DNA of 64,000 nucleotides from Rugamonas sp. A1-17 (GTDB lineage Bacteria; Pseudomonadota; Gammaproteobacteria; Burkholderiales; Burkholderiaceae_D): NCBI GenBank assembly GCA_025548565.1, contig JAJLPB010000004.1, positions 388,388-452,387 of the forward strand. The letters are read 5' to 3'. How positions within the stretch are numbered: position 1 is the stretch's first letter; each line of letters begins with the position of its first letter. Shown here in pieces: positions 47,078 to 56,207 of the stretch. Below the pieces are notes generated by a model, which was not told the origin of the DNA, searched no databases, and saw only the letters and a list, made by a program, of their open reading frames with translations. The position numbers and the translations under genes are program-made.

Positions 47078-47374
47078 ATGAACGATTCTTCAAAATCAAA
47101 GCCCGCCGCGCCTGCGGTGGCGCAGCTGAAGGGACTGGGGCCCAAAAGTTCGGCCATCCTCCGCGATGTGGGGATCACGACTGCTGAGGAGCTACGCGCG
47201 CGCGATCCGTTTCAGGTCTATGCCTTGTTAAAGTCCAACGATCCGAGCACCAGCCTGAATTTTTTGTACGCCATCATCGGCGCGATTGAAGATGTGCATT
47301 GGCGAGAAATCAAGCTCTCTCGAAAAACCGAAATCCTGCTCCGTCTGGAAGAAATCGGCCTCGCACCGAAATGA
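47078..47374 (+). CDS. TfoX C-terminal domain-like protein
   Basis: A 98-residue protein matching the C-terminal helix-hairpin-helix part of TfoX/Sxy (LKGLGPKSSAILRDVGITT, AEELRARDPFQVYALLK, LNFLYAIIGAIEDVHW). The N-terminal TfoX domain is absent. In E. coli TfoX/Sxy activates competence genes; here only the C-terminal half is present, so a direct competence role is doubtful. Divergent from LigD. Confidence 0.8.
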   Translation: MNDSSKSKPAAPAVAQLKGLGPKSSAILRDVGITTAEELRARDPFQVYALLKSNDPSTSLNFLYAIIGAIEDVHWREIKLSRKTEILLRLEEIGLAPK

Positions 47375-47509
47375 ACGCCCATCTGTAAGCAATTTGGCGC
47401 GCTTGTAAGCGGATGTAAAGCCCGTCAACGATGGCGATCCGGGCGGCGTTTTTCGCTCAGTGACACGGGAATTGTCCCGGCTCTAATCAACCTGAATGAG
47501 GATTTCATC

Positions 47510-47869
47510 ATGAACAAACTTATCGCTACCCTGATCGCCGGCCTGTTCGCTACCGCAGCTTTTGCACAGACCCCAGCAACCACGCCAACCGCTCCTGCCG
47601 CTCCTGCCGCCGTGAAAGCGGAAGCCAAGGAAGCCAAGACCGATGCCAAAGCCACCGCCAAGGAAACCAAGACCGCCGTGAAAGCCGAAGCGAAAACCGC
47701 CAAGGTCGAAGCCGATGCCAAGAAAGACGTCGCCGTCGCCAAGGCCGATGAAAAAGCCGAAAAGGCCGACGCCCACGCCAAGGCTCACAAGACCAAAGCC
47801 AAGGCCCACGCCAAGGCCGAGAAAGCCGAAGCAGCAGCCGCCGCACCGGCACCGGTCGTAACGAAGTAA
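47510..47869 (+). CDS. Small exported Ala/Lys/Glu-rich protein
   Basis: A 119-residue protein: signal peptide (KLIATLIAGLFATAAFAQ), a Thr/Pro/Ala linker and an uninterrupted charged helix made of AxA-K repeats (KAEAKTAKVEADAKKDVAVA), then a Pro/Val tail. It resembles histone H1-like or SH3-less envelope proteins by composition only; the signal peptide argues for the periplasm. A strong bidirectional terminator follows. Family not recognised. Confidence 0.75.
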   Translation: MNKLIATLIAGLFATAAFAQTPATTPTAPAAPAAVKAEAKEAKTDAKATAKETKTAVKAEAKTAKVEADAKKDVAVAKADEKAEKADAHAKAHKTKAKAHAKAEKAEAAAAAPAPVVTK

Positions 47870-47880
47870 TCTCGCGCACA

Positions 47881-47908
47881 CGTCATTCCCGCGAAGGCGG
47901 GAACGACG
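47881..47908. repeat. Short REP-like hairpin
   Basis: CGTCATTCCCGC pairs with GCGGGAACGACG around GAAG. It is a short relative of the palindromic repeat at 12929-13010. Confidence 0.7.
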
Positions 47909-47909
47909 T

Positions 47910-47943
47910 AAAAAAGGCGGACCGTTTCGGATCCGCCTTTTTT
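47910..47943. terminator. Bidirectional terminator between small exported protein and RND operon
   Basis: AAAAAAGGCGGA at 47910-47921 pairs with TCCGCCTTTTTT at 47932-47943. The A- and T-runs make it work on both strands for the two convergent genes. Confidence 0.9.
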
Positions 47944-47961
47944 GTTACCTCTGCGTTCAGC

Positions 47962-49467
47962 TTATCGCTGTGCGACTTTCTCCGGCGCGTTGGCGCCATC
48001 CCAGCCGCCGCCCAGCGCGCGGATCAACGCCACGGTGGTCACCGCGCGATTGCCGCGCAACTGCACCGCGCTGCGCTCCACCGACGCCAGGTTGCGCTGC
48101 GCGTCCAGCAGATCGAGGTAGCTCGAACGGCCCGCCGTGTACAGCTTCTGCGCCAGGTCGGCCGAGCGGCGCGCCGATACCACCGCGTCTTCGATCTGCG
48201 CGGTCTGGCCAGCCAGGATGCGCAGGCCGGCCAGGTTGTCTTCCACTTCCGCGAAAGCCACCAGCACGCTCTGGCGATACGTTCCAACCGACTCCTCAAG
48301 CGCCGCTTCGCTGCGCGTGATATTGGCCTTGTTGCGGCCACCATCGATCAAAGGCATCGACATCAGCGCGCCCAGCACCCACGAACGGCTGCTCCACTTG
48401 AACACCTCGGCGACGGTGTTGCCCGAGGCTCCGCCGGCATTGGCGTTCAGGACCAGCGCCGGGAACATCGCCGACTTGGCCACGCCGATGCGGGCGTTGG
48501 ACGCTTCCATCGCACGCTGCGCCGAAGCGATGTCGGGACGGCGCTCCAGCAGCGACGACGGCAGGCCCGCCGGAATCACCGGCAGCAGCGAGGTGTCGAG
48601 CAGCGGGCTGGCGCCGGCCGTGTAGCTGGCCGCCGCTTTGCCCAGCAGGACCGCCAGCGCATGCTCGGTCGTTACGCGCTGGCGTTGCAGGCCGATAGCT
48701 TCGGCACGCGAGGTCGCCAGCTCGGTCTTGGCGCGCGACAGGTCGAATTCACCGATGTCGCCCAGGTCGAAGCGACGCTGGTTGACCTTGACGTTTTCCT
48801 CGCGGGTCTGCACCGTGCGGTTCAGCGTTTCCAGCTCGGCGTCGGTGGCGCGCAGACGGAAGTATGTCTGCGCCACATCGGCCTGCACCGACAGCAGCAC
48901 CGAACGGTAGGTCGCTTCCACGGAAGCGGCGTCGTTGCGGGCGGCGCTGACGTTCGACGATACGCGGCCGAACAGGTCGACCTCGTAGCTGGCCGTCAGG
49001 TTGGCGGTGAACGCGTTGCCCGGAGCGACCGGCGTACCGGCCGGCAGGCCAAGCGCCAGATCGGACTGGCGCTGACGCTGCGCGCCGACGTTGACGCCGA
49101 CCTGCGGAATGCGGTCCGCCTCGGCGATGCCGGCGATGGCGCGGGCCTGCTTGACGCGGGCCGCGGCCACTGCCAGGTTGGCGTTGGCGCGGGTGGCTTC
49201 GGCGATCAGCTCATTGAGGGCTGGATCGTTGAAGGCCAGCCACCACTCGCCGCGCGGCTGCGCTTCGGCGGCTTGCGCCTGTTTCCAGGTGCTGCCGTCG
49301 GCGGCGACCTTGACGGCCGCCGGCAGCTGCGATTCCTTGAACGCGACCGGCACGTCCATCGCAGGCTGCTTGAATTCCGGCGCGGCGCATGCGGTCATCA
49401 GCAAGGCTGCCAATACCGGCGCCACACCTTTAGCGATCATCTGCAGCTTGTTCATCGAGGTGCTCAT
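47962..49467 (-). CDS. RND efflux outer-membrane lipoprotein (OprM/NodT family)
   Basis: A 501-residue TolC-type channel. A lipoprotein signal ends in LLMTAC (Cys27), and the two OEP repeats are visible through SRAKTELATSRAEAIG and SYLDLLDAQRNLASVERS. It completes a three-gene RND operon (adaptor, pump, channel) transcribed on the minus strand and starts one base after the pump gene's stop. It would form the outer-membrane exit duct. Confidence 0.93.
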   Translation of the reverse strand: MSTSMNKLQMIAKGVAPVLAALLMTACAAPEFKQPAMDVPVAFKESQLPAAVKVAADGSTWKQAQAAEAQPRGEWWLAFNDPALNELIAEATRANANLAVAAARVKQARAIAGIAEADRIPQVGVNVGAQRQRQSDLALGLPAGTPVAPGNAFTANLTASYEVDLFGRVSSNVSAARNDAASVEATYRSVLLSVQADVAQTYFRLRATDAELETLNRTVQTREENVKVNQRRFDLGDIGEFDLSRAKTELATSRAEAIGLQRQRVTTEHALAVLLGKAAASYTAGASPLLDTSLLPVIPAGLPSSLLERRPDIASAQRAMEASNARIGVAKSAMFPALVLNANAGGASGNTVAEVFKWSSRSWVLGALMSMPLIDGGRNKANITRSEAALEESVGTYRQSVLVAFAEVEDNLAGLRILAGQTAQIEDAVVSARRSADLAQKLYTAGRSSYLDLLDAQRNLASVERSAVQLRGNRAVTTVALIRALGGGWDGANAPEKVAQR

Positions 49468-49468
49468 A

Positions 49469-52400
49469 TTAATGGCTTCCTTCCAGTTTTACCGCAGCGG
49501 CGTCGCCGGCCACGGCAGGTTTTTTCTTCTCCAGGCGTACCGCCAGCTTGCGCAGCAGGACGTAGAACACCGGCGTCAGGAACAGGCCGAAGAAGGTCAC
49601 GCCCAGCATGCCGGCAAACACCGCCACACCCATCGCATGACGCATTTCCGCACCCGCACCGTGCGAGAACACCAACGGCAGCACGCCCATGATGAATGCG
49701 ATCGACGTCATCAGGATCGGACGCAGACGCTGACGGCAAGCTTCCAGCGCCGCTTCGACGATGGTACGGCCATGGTGTTCCAGCTCGCGTGCAAATTCCA
49801 CGATCAGGATCGCGTTCTTCGAGGCCAGGCCAACCAGCACGAACAAGGCAATCTGCGTAAAGACGTTGTTATCGCCGTGGGTCAGCTTCACGCCGACCAG
49901 CGCGCAGAAGATCGACATCGGCACAATCAGGATCACCGCCAGCGGCAGGGTCCAGCTTTCGTACTGAGCGGCCAGCACCAGGAACACCAACAGTACGCAC
50001 AGCGGGAACACATACATCATCGTGTTACCGGACAAGATGTCCTGATAAACCAGCTCGGTCCATTCGTAGCCAATACCCTTCGGCAGGACTTCGTTGACGA
50101 TCTTGGTCATTTCGGCCTGCGCTTCGCCGGTCGATACGCCAGGTGCGGCGCCGCCATTGATTTCAGCAGCGACGTAGGCGTTGTAACGCTGTACGCGATC
50201 CGGGCCATAGCTGTCCTTGACGCGCATCAGCGACGACAGAGGAATCATCTCGCCCTTGTTGTTGCGGACTTTCAGCTGGGCGATGTCTTCAGCGTGCGAA
50301 CGGAACTGCTTATCCGCCTGCACGCGCACCTGGTAGGTGCGGCCAAACTGGTTGAAGTCATTCACATACAGCGAGCCCAGATTGATCTGCAAGGTCTGGT
50401 AGATCGTCTGCAGCGGCACGCCCAGTTGCTTGGCCTTGGAGCGGTCGATGTCGGCGAACAGCTGCGGCACATTGATCTGGTAACTGGAGAACACACCGGC
50501 CAGTTTCGGGTTCTGCCATGCCTTCATCTGCACTGCCTGCACCGCCTTGTACAAGGCGTCGTAACCCAGGTTGTCGCGGTCTTCAATCATCATCTTGAAG
50601 CCGCCCGTAGTACCCAGGCCGCTGACAGGTGGCGGCGACAGCACCAGCACGAAGGCGCCTTCGATCGAACCCATACGCTTGTTGATCTCGCCGGCGATGG
50701 CCTCGGCCGATTCGCTGGCCTTGGTGCGCTCTTCGAACGGCTTCAGGCCGACAAACACGATACCGGCGTTGGGCGCGTTGGTGAAGCCATTGATCGACAG
50801 ACCCGGGAAGGAAATCGAATTGTCCACGCCAGGGATATCCTTGGCGATGTCCGACATCTTGCGGATCACGGCGTCGGTACGGTCCAGCGAAGCGGCGTCC
50901 GGCAACTGCGCGAAGCCGATCAGATAGCCCTTGTCCTGCGGCGGCACGAAGCCCGGAGGCACCACCTTGAACATGAAGCCCGCGGCGACGGCCAGCACTG
51001 CGTACACGATCAGCGAGCCGCCCTTGCGTTTCAACGCGCCTTTGACGCCGCCTTCGTAGTTGTGCGAAGCGCGGCCGAAGAAGCGGTTGAACCAGTTGAA
51101 GAAGCCACCGAACACTTTGTCCATGCCGCGGGTCAGCGCGTCCTTCGGCGCATCGTGCGAACGCAGCAGGGATGCGGCCAATGCCGGCGCCAGCGTCAGC
51201 GAGCTGAATGCCGAGATCACGGTCGAGATGGCGATGGTCAGCGCGAACTGCTTGTAGAACTGGCCGGACAGCCCAGACACAAACGCGATCGGCACGAACA
51301 CGGCGCACAGCACCAGCGCGATAGCGATAATCGGACCGCTCACCTCTTTCATCGCCTGGATGGTCGCGTCGTGCGGCGTCAGGCCGTTGGAGATATTGCG
51401 CTCGACGTTTTCCACCACCACGATCGCGTCATCGACCACGATACCGATGGCCAGCACAAGGCCGAACAGCGACAGTGTGTTGATCGAGAAGCCGAAGCCC
51501 AGCATCACGGCGAAAGTACCGACCACCGACACCGGCACCGCCAGCAGCGGAATCAGCGAGGCGCGCCAGGTTTGCAGGAAGATGATCACCACCAGCGCCA
51601 CCAGGATGACGGCTTCGATCAGGGTGTGGATCACGGCGTCGATCGACTGACGCACAAATTGGGTCGGGTCATATACAACGCTGTACGTGACGCCTTCCGG
51701 GAAATCTTTCGACAGACGCGCCATGGTCGCGCGGACATCGGTCGACAGTTGCAGCGCGTTGGCGTTCGGCGCTTCGAAAATAGGAATCGCCACCGCCGAC
51801 TTGTTGTTCAGCAGCGAACGCAGTGCGTACGAATTCGAACCCATTTCAAGACGGGCCACATCCTTCAGCAGCGTTACCGCGCCGTCGGCGTTGGTCTTGA
51901 GGATGATGTTGCCGAATTCCTCGGGGCTCTTCAAGCGGCCCTGCGTGTTGACGGTCAGCTGGAAGTCAGCGCCCTGGCTCGGGCCCTGGCCGATCACACC
52001 GGCGGCCACTTGCACGTTCTGCTCGCGCACCGCGTCGACGACGTCGCCGGCGGTCAGGCCGCGCTGCGCCACCTTCTGCGGATCGAGCCAGACGCGCATC
52101 GCGTAGTCGCCGGAACCGAACAGCTGCACCTCGCCCATGCCGGGCAGGCGGGCCAGTTGGTCCTTGATGTTCAGCACCGCGTAGTTACGCAGATACAGGT
52201 CGTCGTAACGGCCGTTCGGCGATTGCAGGTGGACCACCATGGTCAGGTTGGGCGACGACTTCACGGTGGTCACACCGATCTGGCGCACCTCTTCCGGCAG
52301 ACGCGGAAGCGCACGCTGGACGCGGTTCTGCACCTGCGTTTCGGCCTGCTCGACGTTGGTGCCGATCTTGAAGGTGACGGTCAGCGCCAGCGCGCCGTCC

Positions 52401-52657
52401 GAGGTGTTTTGCGAGGACATGTACAGCATGTTCTCGACGCCGTTGATCTGCTCCTCAAGCGGCGCGGCCACGGTTTCGGCGATGATCTTCGGATTCGCGC
52501 CCGGATACTGCGCGCGCACGACGATCGATGGCGGCACCACGTCCGGGTACTCCGAGATCGGCAGCTTGAAGATCGCTATCAAGCCGGCGACGAAGATAAT
52601 GATCGACAGAACCGCCGCAAAAATCGGCTTGTCGACAAAAAATCGAGAGATGTTCAT
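49469..52657 (-). CDS. RND multidrug efflux pump, HAE1 family (AcrB/MexB-like)
   Basis: A 1062-residue inner-membrane proton antiporter. N-terminus MNISRFFVDKPIFAAVLSIII, periplasmic docking segments and the proton-relay Asp pair in GIVVDDAIVVVENVER identify the hydrophobe/amphiphile (HAE1) class. It ends in a Lys-rich cytoplasmic tail. Full-length, no disruption. It is six bases after the adaptor gene. Likely exports drugs, solvents or plant phenolics; the substrate range cannot be read from the sequence. Confidence 0.95.
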   Translation of the reverse strand: MNISRFFVDKPIFAAVLSIIIFVAGLIAIFKLPISEYPDVVPPSIVVRAQYPGANPKIIAETVAAPLEEQINGVENMLYMSSQNTSDGALALTVTFKIGTNVEQAETQVQNRVQRALPRLPEEVRQIGVTTVKSSPNLTMVVHLQSPNGRYDDLYLRNYAVLNIKDQLARLPGMGEVQLFGSGDYAMRVWLDPQKVAQRGLTAGDVVDAVREQNVQVAAGVIGQGPSQGADFQLTVNTQGRLKSPEEFGNIILKTNADGAVTLLKDVARLEMGSNSYALRSLLNNKSAVAIPIFEAPNANALQLSTDVRATMARLSKDFPEGVTYSVVYDPTQFVRQSIDAVIHTLIEAVILVALVVIIFLQTWRASLIPLLAVPVSVVGTFAVMLGFGFSINTLSLFGLVLAIGIVVDDAIVVVENVERNISNGLTPHDATIQAMKEVSGPIIAIALVLCAVFVPIAFVSGLSGQFYKQFALTIAISTVISAFSSLTLAPALAASLLRSHDAPKDALTRGMDKVFGGFFNWFNRFFGRASHNYEGGVKGALKRKGGSLIVYAVLAVAAGFMFKVVPPGFVPPQDKGYLIGFAQLPDAASLDRTDAVIRKMSDIAKDIPGVDNSISFPGLSINGFTNAPNAGIVFVGLKPFEERTKASESAEAIAGEINKRMGSIEGAFVLVLSPPPVSGLGTTGGFKMMIEDRDNLGYDALYKAVQAVQMKAWQNPKLAGVFSSYQINVPQLFADIDRSKAKQLGVPLQTIYQTLQINLGSLYVNDFNQFGRTYQVRVQADKQFRSHAEDIAQLKVRNNKGEMIPLSSLMRVKDSYGPDRVQRYNAYVAAEINGGAAPGVSTGEAQAEMTKIVNEVLPKGIGYEWTELVYQDILSGNTMMYVFPLCVLLVFLVLAAQYESWTLPLAVILIVPMSIFCALVGVKLTHGDNNVFTQIALFVLVGLASKNAILIVEFARELEHHGRTIVEAALEACRQRLRPILMTSIAFIMGVLPLVFSHGAGAEMRHAMGVAVFAGMLGVTFFGLFLTPVFYVLLRKLAVRLEKKKPAVAGDAAAVKLEGSH

Positions 52658-52663
52658 ATTGTT

Positions 52664-53908
52664 TTATTCCTTGGAAGTGCCGGTCTTTGCTGCGACCGCC
52701 GCTACTTTTTCATCTTTTTTAACTTCGGGTTTCGCCACGTTGGCGGCCAGCGGATCGGAATCCATGGCGACCACGGTCGGCGTGATCGGCGCGCCGGGAC
52801 GTACCCGCTGCAGGCCGTTGACGACGATCTTCTCACCCGGCTTCAGGCCGTCGCGCACCACGCGCAGGCCGTCGATCGCAGGGCCGAGGGTCACAGGGCG
52901 GTACTCGGCCTTGTTGTCCTTGTCGACCACGAACACGAACTTGCGGTCCTGGTCCGTGCTGACGGCGCGGTCGTTGATCATCAGCGCCGACTTTGCGCCG
53001 GTGGAGCCGGCCAGTTGCACGCGGGCGAACAGGCCTGGGACCAGCGCGCCGTCGGCGTTGCTGAAGGTGGCGCGCATGCGCACCGAACCGCTGCGTGGAT
53101 CGAGCTGGTTGTCGACGAATTCCAGCTTGCCCTCGTGCGGGAAGCCGGTTTCGTTGGCCAGGCCGATCTTGACGGTGGCCGGCTTGCCTTGGTGGGCGGC
53201 GGCGCCAACGCGCAGATAGGTGTCTTCGTCGCCGTCGAAGGAGGCGTAGATGTGCTCCAGCGAGACCACCGAAGTCAGGATCGCCGAAGCGTCGACCAGA
53301 TTACCCAGCGTGATTTCCGCCTTCGACACGCGGCCGTTGATCGGCGACGTCACCTGGGTGTAGCTCAGGTTCAGCTTGGCCGCTTCGTACAGCGCTTGCG
53401 CGGCACGGGCGTCGGCGTCCAGCTGTTTCAGGCTCGATGCGGTGGCGTCGTATTCGCGTTGGGCGATGGCTTTGTCGGCCAGCAGCTTCTCGGCGCGGAC
53501 CAGTTCCACCTTGGCCAGTTCGGCCTTGGCGCGGGCCGAGCTGGCTGCCGCTTCGGCGCGGTTGGCTTCAGCCTGGAACGGACGCGGATCGATGACGAAC
53601 AGGACTTCGCCCTTCTTCACTTCGCTGCCCGGCTTGAAGTTGATGGCGGTGATGAAGCCGCCCACGCGCGGACGGATCTGCACTTGCTCGATCGCTTCCA
53701 GGCGGCCCGAGAACTCCTGGGTCTCGGTGATGGTTTTCTCGACGACCACCGCGGCCGAAATCGGAGGACCGCCGGCTGCTGCCGGTGCTTCAGCTGTCTT
53801 GCCGGTCGCGTCGTCGCAACCGGAGAGGCCGAAAGCGGCCAGTCCCGCCAGCGCCATAGCGGCGGCCAGCGGCCGGGCTACGACGGTGAGTTGTTTAATG
53901 GTTTTCAT
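52664..53908 (-). CDS. RND efflux periplasmic adaptor lipoprotein (AcrA/MexA-like)
   Basis: A 414-residue membrane-fusion protein. The start MKTIKQLTVVARPL has AAAGGAAAG upstream. Lipobox LSGC, then lipoyl halves (VRPRVGGFI-type segment IRPRVGGFITAINFKPGSEV) and a hairpin helix (YDATASSLKQLDADARAA). The barrel region contains SPINGRVSKAEITLGNLV. First gene of the RND operon. No TetR repressor is adjacent; the nearest regulator is LysR at 55251. Confidence 0.94.
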   Translation of the reverse strand: MKTIKQLTVVARPLAAAMALAGLAAFGLSGCDDATGKTAEAPAAAGGPPISAAVVVEKTITETQEFSGRLEAIEQVQIRPRVGGFITAINFKPGSEVKKGEVLFVIDPRPFQAEANRAEAAASSARAKAELAKVELVRAEKLLADKAIAQREYDATASSLKQLDADARAAQALYEAAKLNLSYTQVTSPINGRVSKAEITLGNLVDASAILTSVVSLEHIYASFDGDEDTYLRVGAAAHQGKPATVKIGLANETGFPHEGKLEFVDNQLDPRSGSVRMRATFSNADGALVPGLFARVQLAGSTGAKSALMINDRAVSTDQDRKFVFVVDKDNKAEYRPVTLGPAIDGLRVVRDGLKPGEKIVVNGLQRVRPGAPITPTVVAMDSDPLAANVAKPEVKKDEKVAAVAAKTGTSKE

Positions 53909-54052
53909 GTTCTTTCCTTTTTGTATGAAAATTATTAATAGAAACGGCGGCACCGGTTGCCCTCAACGAATTGCGAGAAAACACGGTACTAGCGCCCCGC
54001 CGGCAAGCCAGTGGGGACGTGATTGCAGATACTGCTTAAAGGTTGGGGAACC

Positions 54053-54919
54053 CTATGAGGCTGGCGGCGTCTCGGACCGTTCCAGGCCGGCGATGAAGCC
54101 GGCGATTTCTCCCAGCGCGTAACACTTGCACGCGCATTCGTTGCGCGCCCCTGCTTCATTCAGGGCCGCGGCTGGCATCCGGTTGACGGTGGTCTTGACT
54201 CCACAGGCGATCAACTTGGCGCCGTATTGTTCCGCTTCGTCGCGCAGCGGGTCGTCTTCTGCCGACAGGATCAGTGCCGGCGGCAGGTTCTTCAAACGGC
54301 TCGACTGCAGCGGCGAGGCGTATGGATGGGTACGGTCGGCCGCGTTCGGCAGGTAACCGCGGTAGGCCGCCGCGCAAGCGTCAGCCACGTCCAGCAGTTC
54401 CGGCGCGTTCTGCATCTCGCGCATCGACCAGGTGCTCAGGCCCGGATCGAGCATCGGCATCACCAGGATCTGGCCGGCCAGCGCCGGGCCGCCACGGTCG
54501 CGCGACATCAGCGCGCAGACCGCCGCCAGGTTGGCGCCGGCCTCGATGCCGGCCACCACCAGGCGCTTGCCGGTCCAGCCCAGCTTGGCCTTGTGTTTCT
54601 TTGCCCAGTTCAGCACGGCGTGGGCATCCTCGACGGCGGCCGGGAACGGCTGCACGGTCGCCAGCGTGTACGCGGTGGCCAGCACGGCGCTTTCCTGGTT
54701 GTCGTCGGCCATGTGGCGCAGGAAGATGTCGGCATCGTCCAGGTCGCCGCTGTTGAAGCCGCCGGCGTGGAAAAACACGATCAGCGTGTCGCGCTTGGTG
54801 CCGGCCTCGCCGCTGGCGTACAGGCGGGCGGCCAACGGGCCTTCCGCGCCGCGCACTTCCAGGTTGCGGACTTTGATCAGGTCCGACAACTGCGGCAATG
54901 GCTCGACGTTTGCGCTCAT
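54053..54919 (-). CDS. Alpha/beta-hydrolase-fold protein lacking the catalytic Ser
   Basis: A 288-residue protein of the alpha/beta hydrolase-3 (hormone-sensitive lipase-like) family. The oxyanion motif reads HAGGFNSGD where HGGG is usual. The nucleophile elbow reads GIEAGAN (124-130), with Glu126 in place of Ser. The acid DPLRDE is kept, but the region where the His should be (MPAAALNEAG) has none. So it is probably not an active esterase and may bind a ligand or partner. Its ATG overlaps the stop of a small exported protein gene (ATGA), so they are co-transcribed. Confidence 0.82.
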   Translation of the reverse strand: MSANVEPLPQLSDLIKVRNLEVRGAEGPLAARLYASGEAGTKRDTLIVFFHAGGFNSGDLDDADIFLRHMADDNQESAVLATAYTLATVQPFPAAVEDAHAVLNWAKKHKAKLGWTGKRLVVAGIEAGANLAAVCALMSRDRGGPALAGQILVMPMLDPGLSTWSMREMQNAPELLDVADACAAAYRGYLPNAADRTHPYASPLQSSRLKNLPPALILSAEDDPLRDEAEQYGAKLIACGVKTTVNRMPAAALNEAGARNECACKCYALGEIAGFIAGLERSETPPAS

Positions 54920-55125
54920 CGCTGCACCGTATCCGAGGCGCTGGACAACATGGCGGTGTCGGCGCAGGCCAGCGTTTCGCCGGCGGCCGCCTGGGTCAGG
55001 GCACGAACGCCGGTCGCTTCGGCCTTGGCCGCTTGCGAGTAGGCATCGGTATAGACTACGCTTGCCAGGGCGACCGAAGTCAGCGCCAGGGCGATCGTCG
55101 TAACAATTCCATTCCGATATTTCAT
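54916..55125 (-). CDS. Small exported protein (69 aa)
   Basis: Starts MKYRNGIVTTIALALTSVALAS, a signal peptide, and leaves a mature part of about 45 residues (YTDAYSQAAKAEATGVRALT). GAAAGG lies upstream. It overlaps the degenerate hydrolase by four bases and diverges from a LysR gene about 125 bases away, which is the usual arrangement for a LysR target. Family not recognised. Confidence 0.65.
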   Translation of the reverse strand: MKYRNGIVTTIALALTSVALASVVYTDAYSQAAKAEATGVRALTQAAAGETLACADTAMLSSASDTVQR

Positions 55126-55250
55126 GTTGAACCCCTTTCCTTCCATGTACTTTCTTTGTGCAGTACAGCAATCTTAGACTTGATCTACAATCTGATAAAT
55201 ACTGCAATGACGAATTGATTGTTCAGGATTCCGAACAATGGGATGGTAAG

Positions 55251-56207
55251 ATGAATAAACTACAAGCAATGGAAGTGTTTGTGCAGGTGGTGGACGCCGG
55301 CGGCTTCACGCGCGCGGCCGACAATATGCAGCTGCCCAAGGCCACCGTCTCGACACTGATCCAGGCGCTGGAGGCGACATTATCGGTCAAGCTGCTGCAC
55401 CGGACCACGCGCCAGGTGAGCGTGACGGCCGACGGCGCCGCCTACTATGAGCGCTGCCTGCGCATTCTATCCGACGTGCGCGAGGCCGAGGAATCGCTGT
55501 CGCGCACCCGGCTCAGCCCCAGCGGACGGCTGCGGGTGGACGCGCCGACCGGCCTGGCCAGCGACGTGCTGATCCCCGCCCTGCCCGACTTCTTCACGCG
55601 CTACCCGGACATCCAGCTGGAGCTGGGCTGCAGCGACCGCACCATCGACCTGATCGAGGAAGGCGTCGACTGCGCGGTGCGCGGCGGCGTGCTGGGCGAC
55701 TCCAACCTGATCGCGCGGCGCGTGGGCATCCTGCAGTTCGTCACCTGCGCCACGCCGGACTACCTGGGCCGCTACGGACGGCCCGCGCATCCCGACGAGT
55801 TGATGCGCCACCGCTGCGTGAACTATTTTTCTTCGCGCACGGGCAAGCTGTTCGACTGGGACTTTTCGCGCGACGGCCATCGCATCCAGGTCGCGCTGCC
55901 CGGCCACATCGCCGTCAACGACACCAACGCCTACACGGCGGCCGGCCTGGCGGGACTGGGCATTGTGCAGATGCCGAATTTTATGATGGAGCCCATGCTC
56001 AAGGACGGCCGCTTCGAACAGTTGCTGGCCGATTGGAGCAGCGATCCGCTGCCGGTGCATGTGGTCTATCCGCAGAACCGCCACCTGTCGGCCAAGGTGC
56101 GGGTGTTTGTCGAATGGGTCGCCGAACTGTTTTCCAACCATCCGGGCATGCGCCTGCCGAAGGCCCCGCCGCCGGCGCGCCCGGTTCCATTTGAGGTTGC
56201 ACTATGA
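55251..56207 (+). CDS. LysR-family transcriptional regulator
   Basis: A 318-residue LTTR. The N-terminal winged helix has MEVFVQVVDAGGFTRAADNMQLPKATVSTLI, followed by a linker helix and a periplasmic-binding-protein-like ligand domain. It belongs to the CrgA/AaeR-like group by its DNA-binding region. It diverges from the small protein/hydrolase pair and overlaps the dehydrogenase gene by four bases, so it may control both. Confidence 0.93.
   Translation: MNKLQAMEVFVQVVDAGGFTRAADNMQLPKATVSTLIQALEATLSVKLLHRTTRQVSVTADGAAYYERCLRILSDVREAEESLSRTRLSPSGRLRVDAPTGLASDVLIPALPDFFTRYPDIQLELGCSDRTIDLIEEGVDCAVRGGVLGDSNLIARRVGILQFVTCATPDYLGRYGRPAHPDELMRHRCVNYFSSRTGKLFDWDFSRDGHRIQVALPGHIAVNDTNAYTAAGLAGLGIVQMPNFMMEPMLKDGRFEQLLADWSSDPLPVHVVYPQNRHLSAKVRVFVEWVAELFSNHPGMRLPKAPPPARPVPFEVAL

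Noticed and set aside
49091..53938. A 1615-codon plus-strand open frame over the RND operon
   Set aside because: Antisense shadow of the pump and adaptor genes; His/Arg-rich and without any family motif, while the opposite strand encodes complete RND components.
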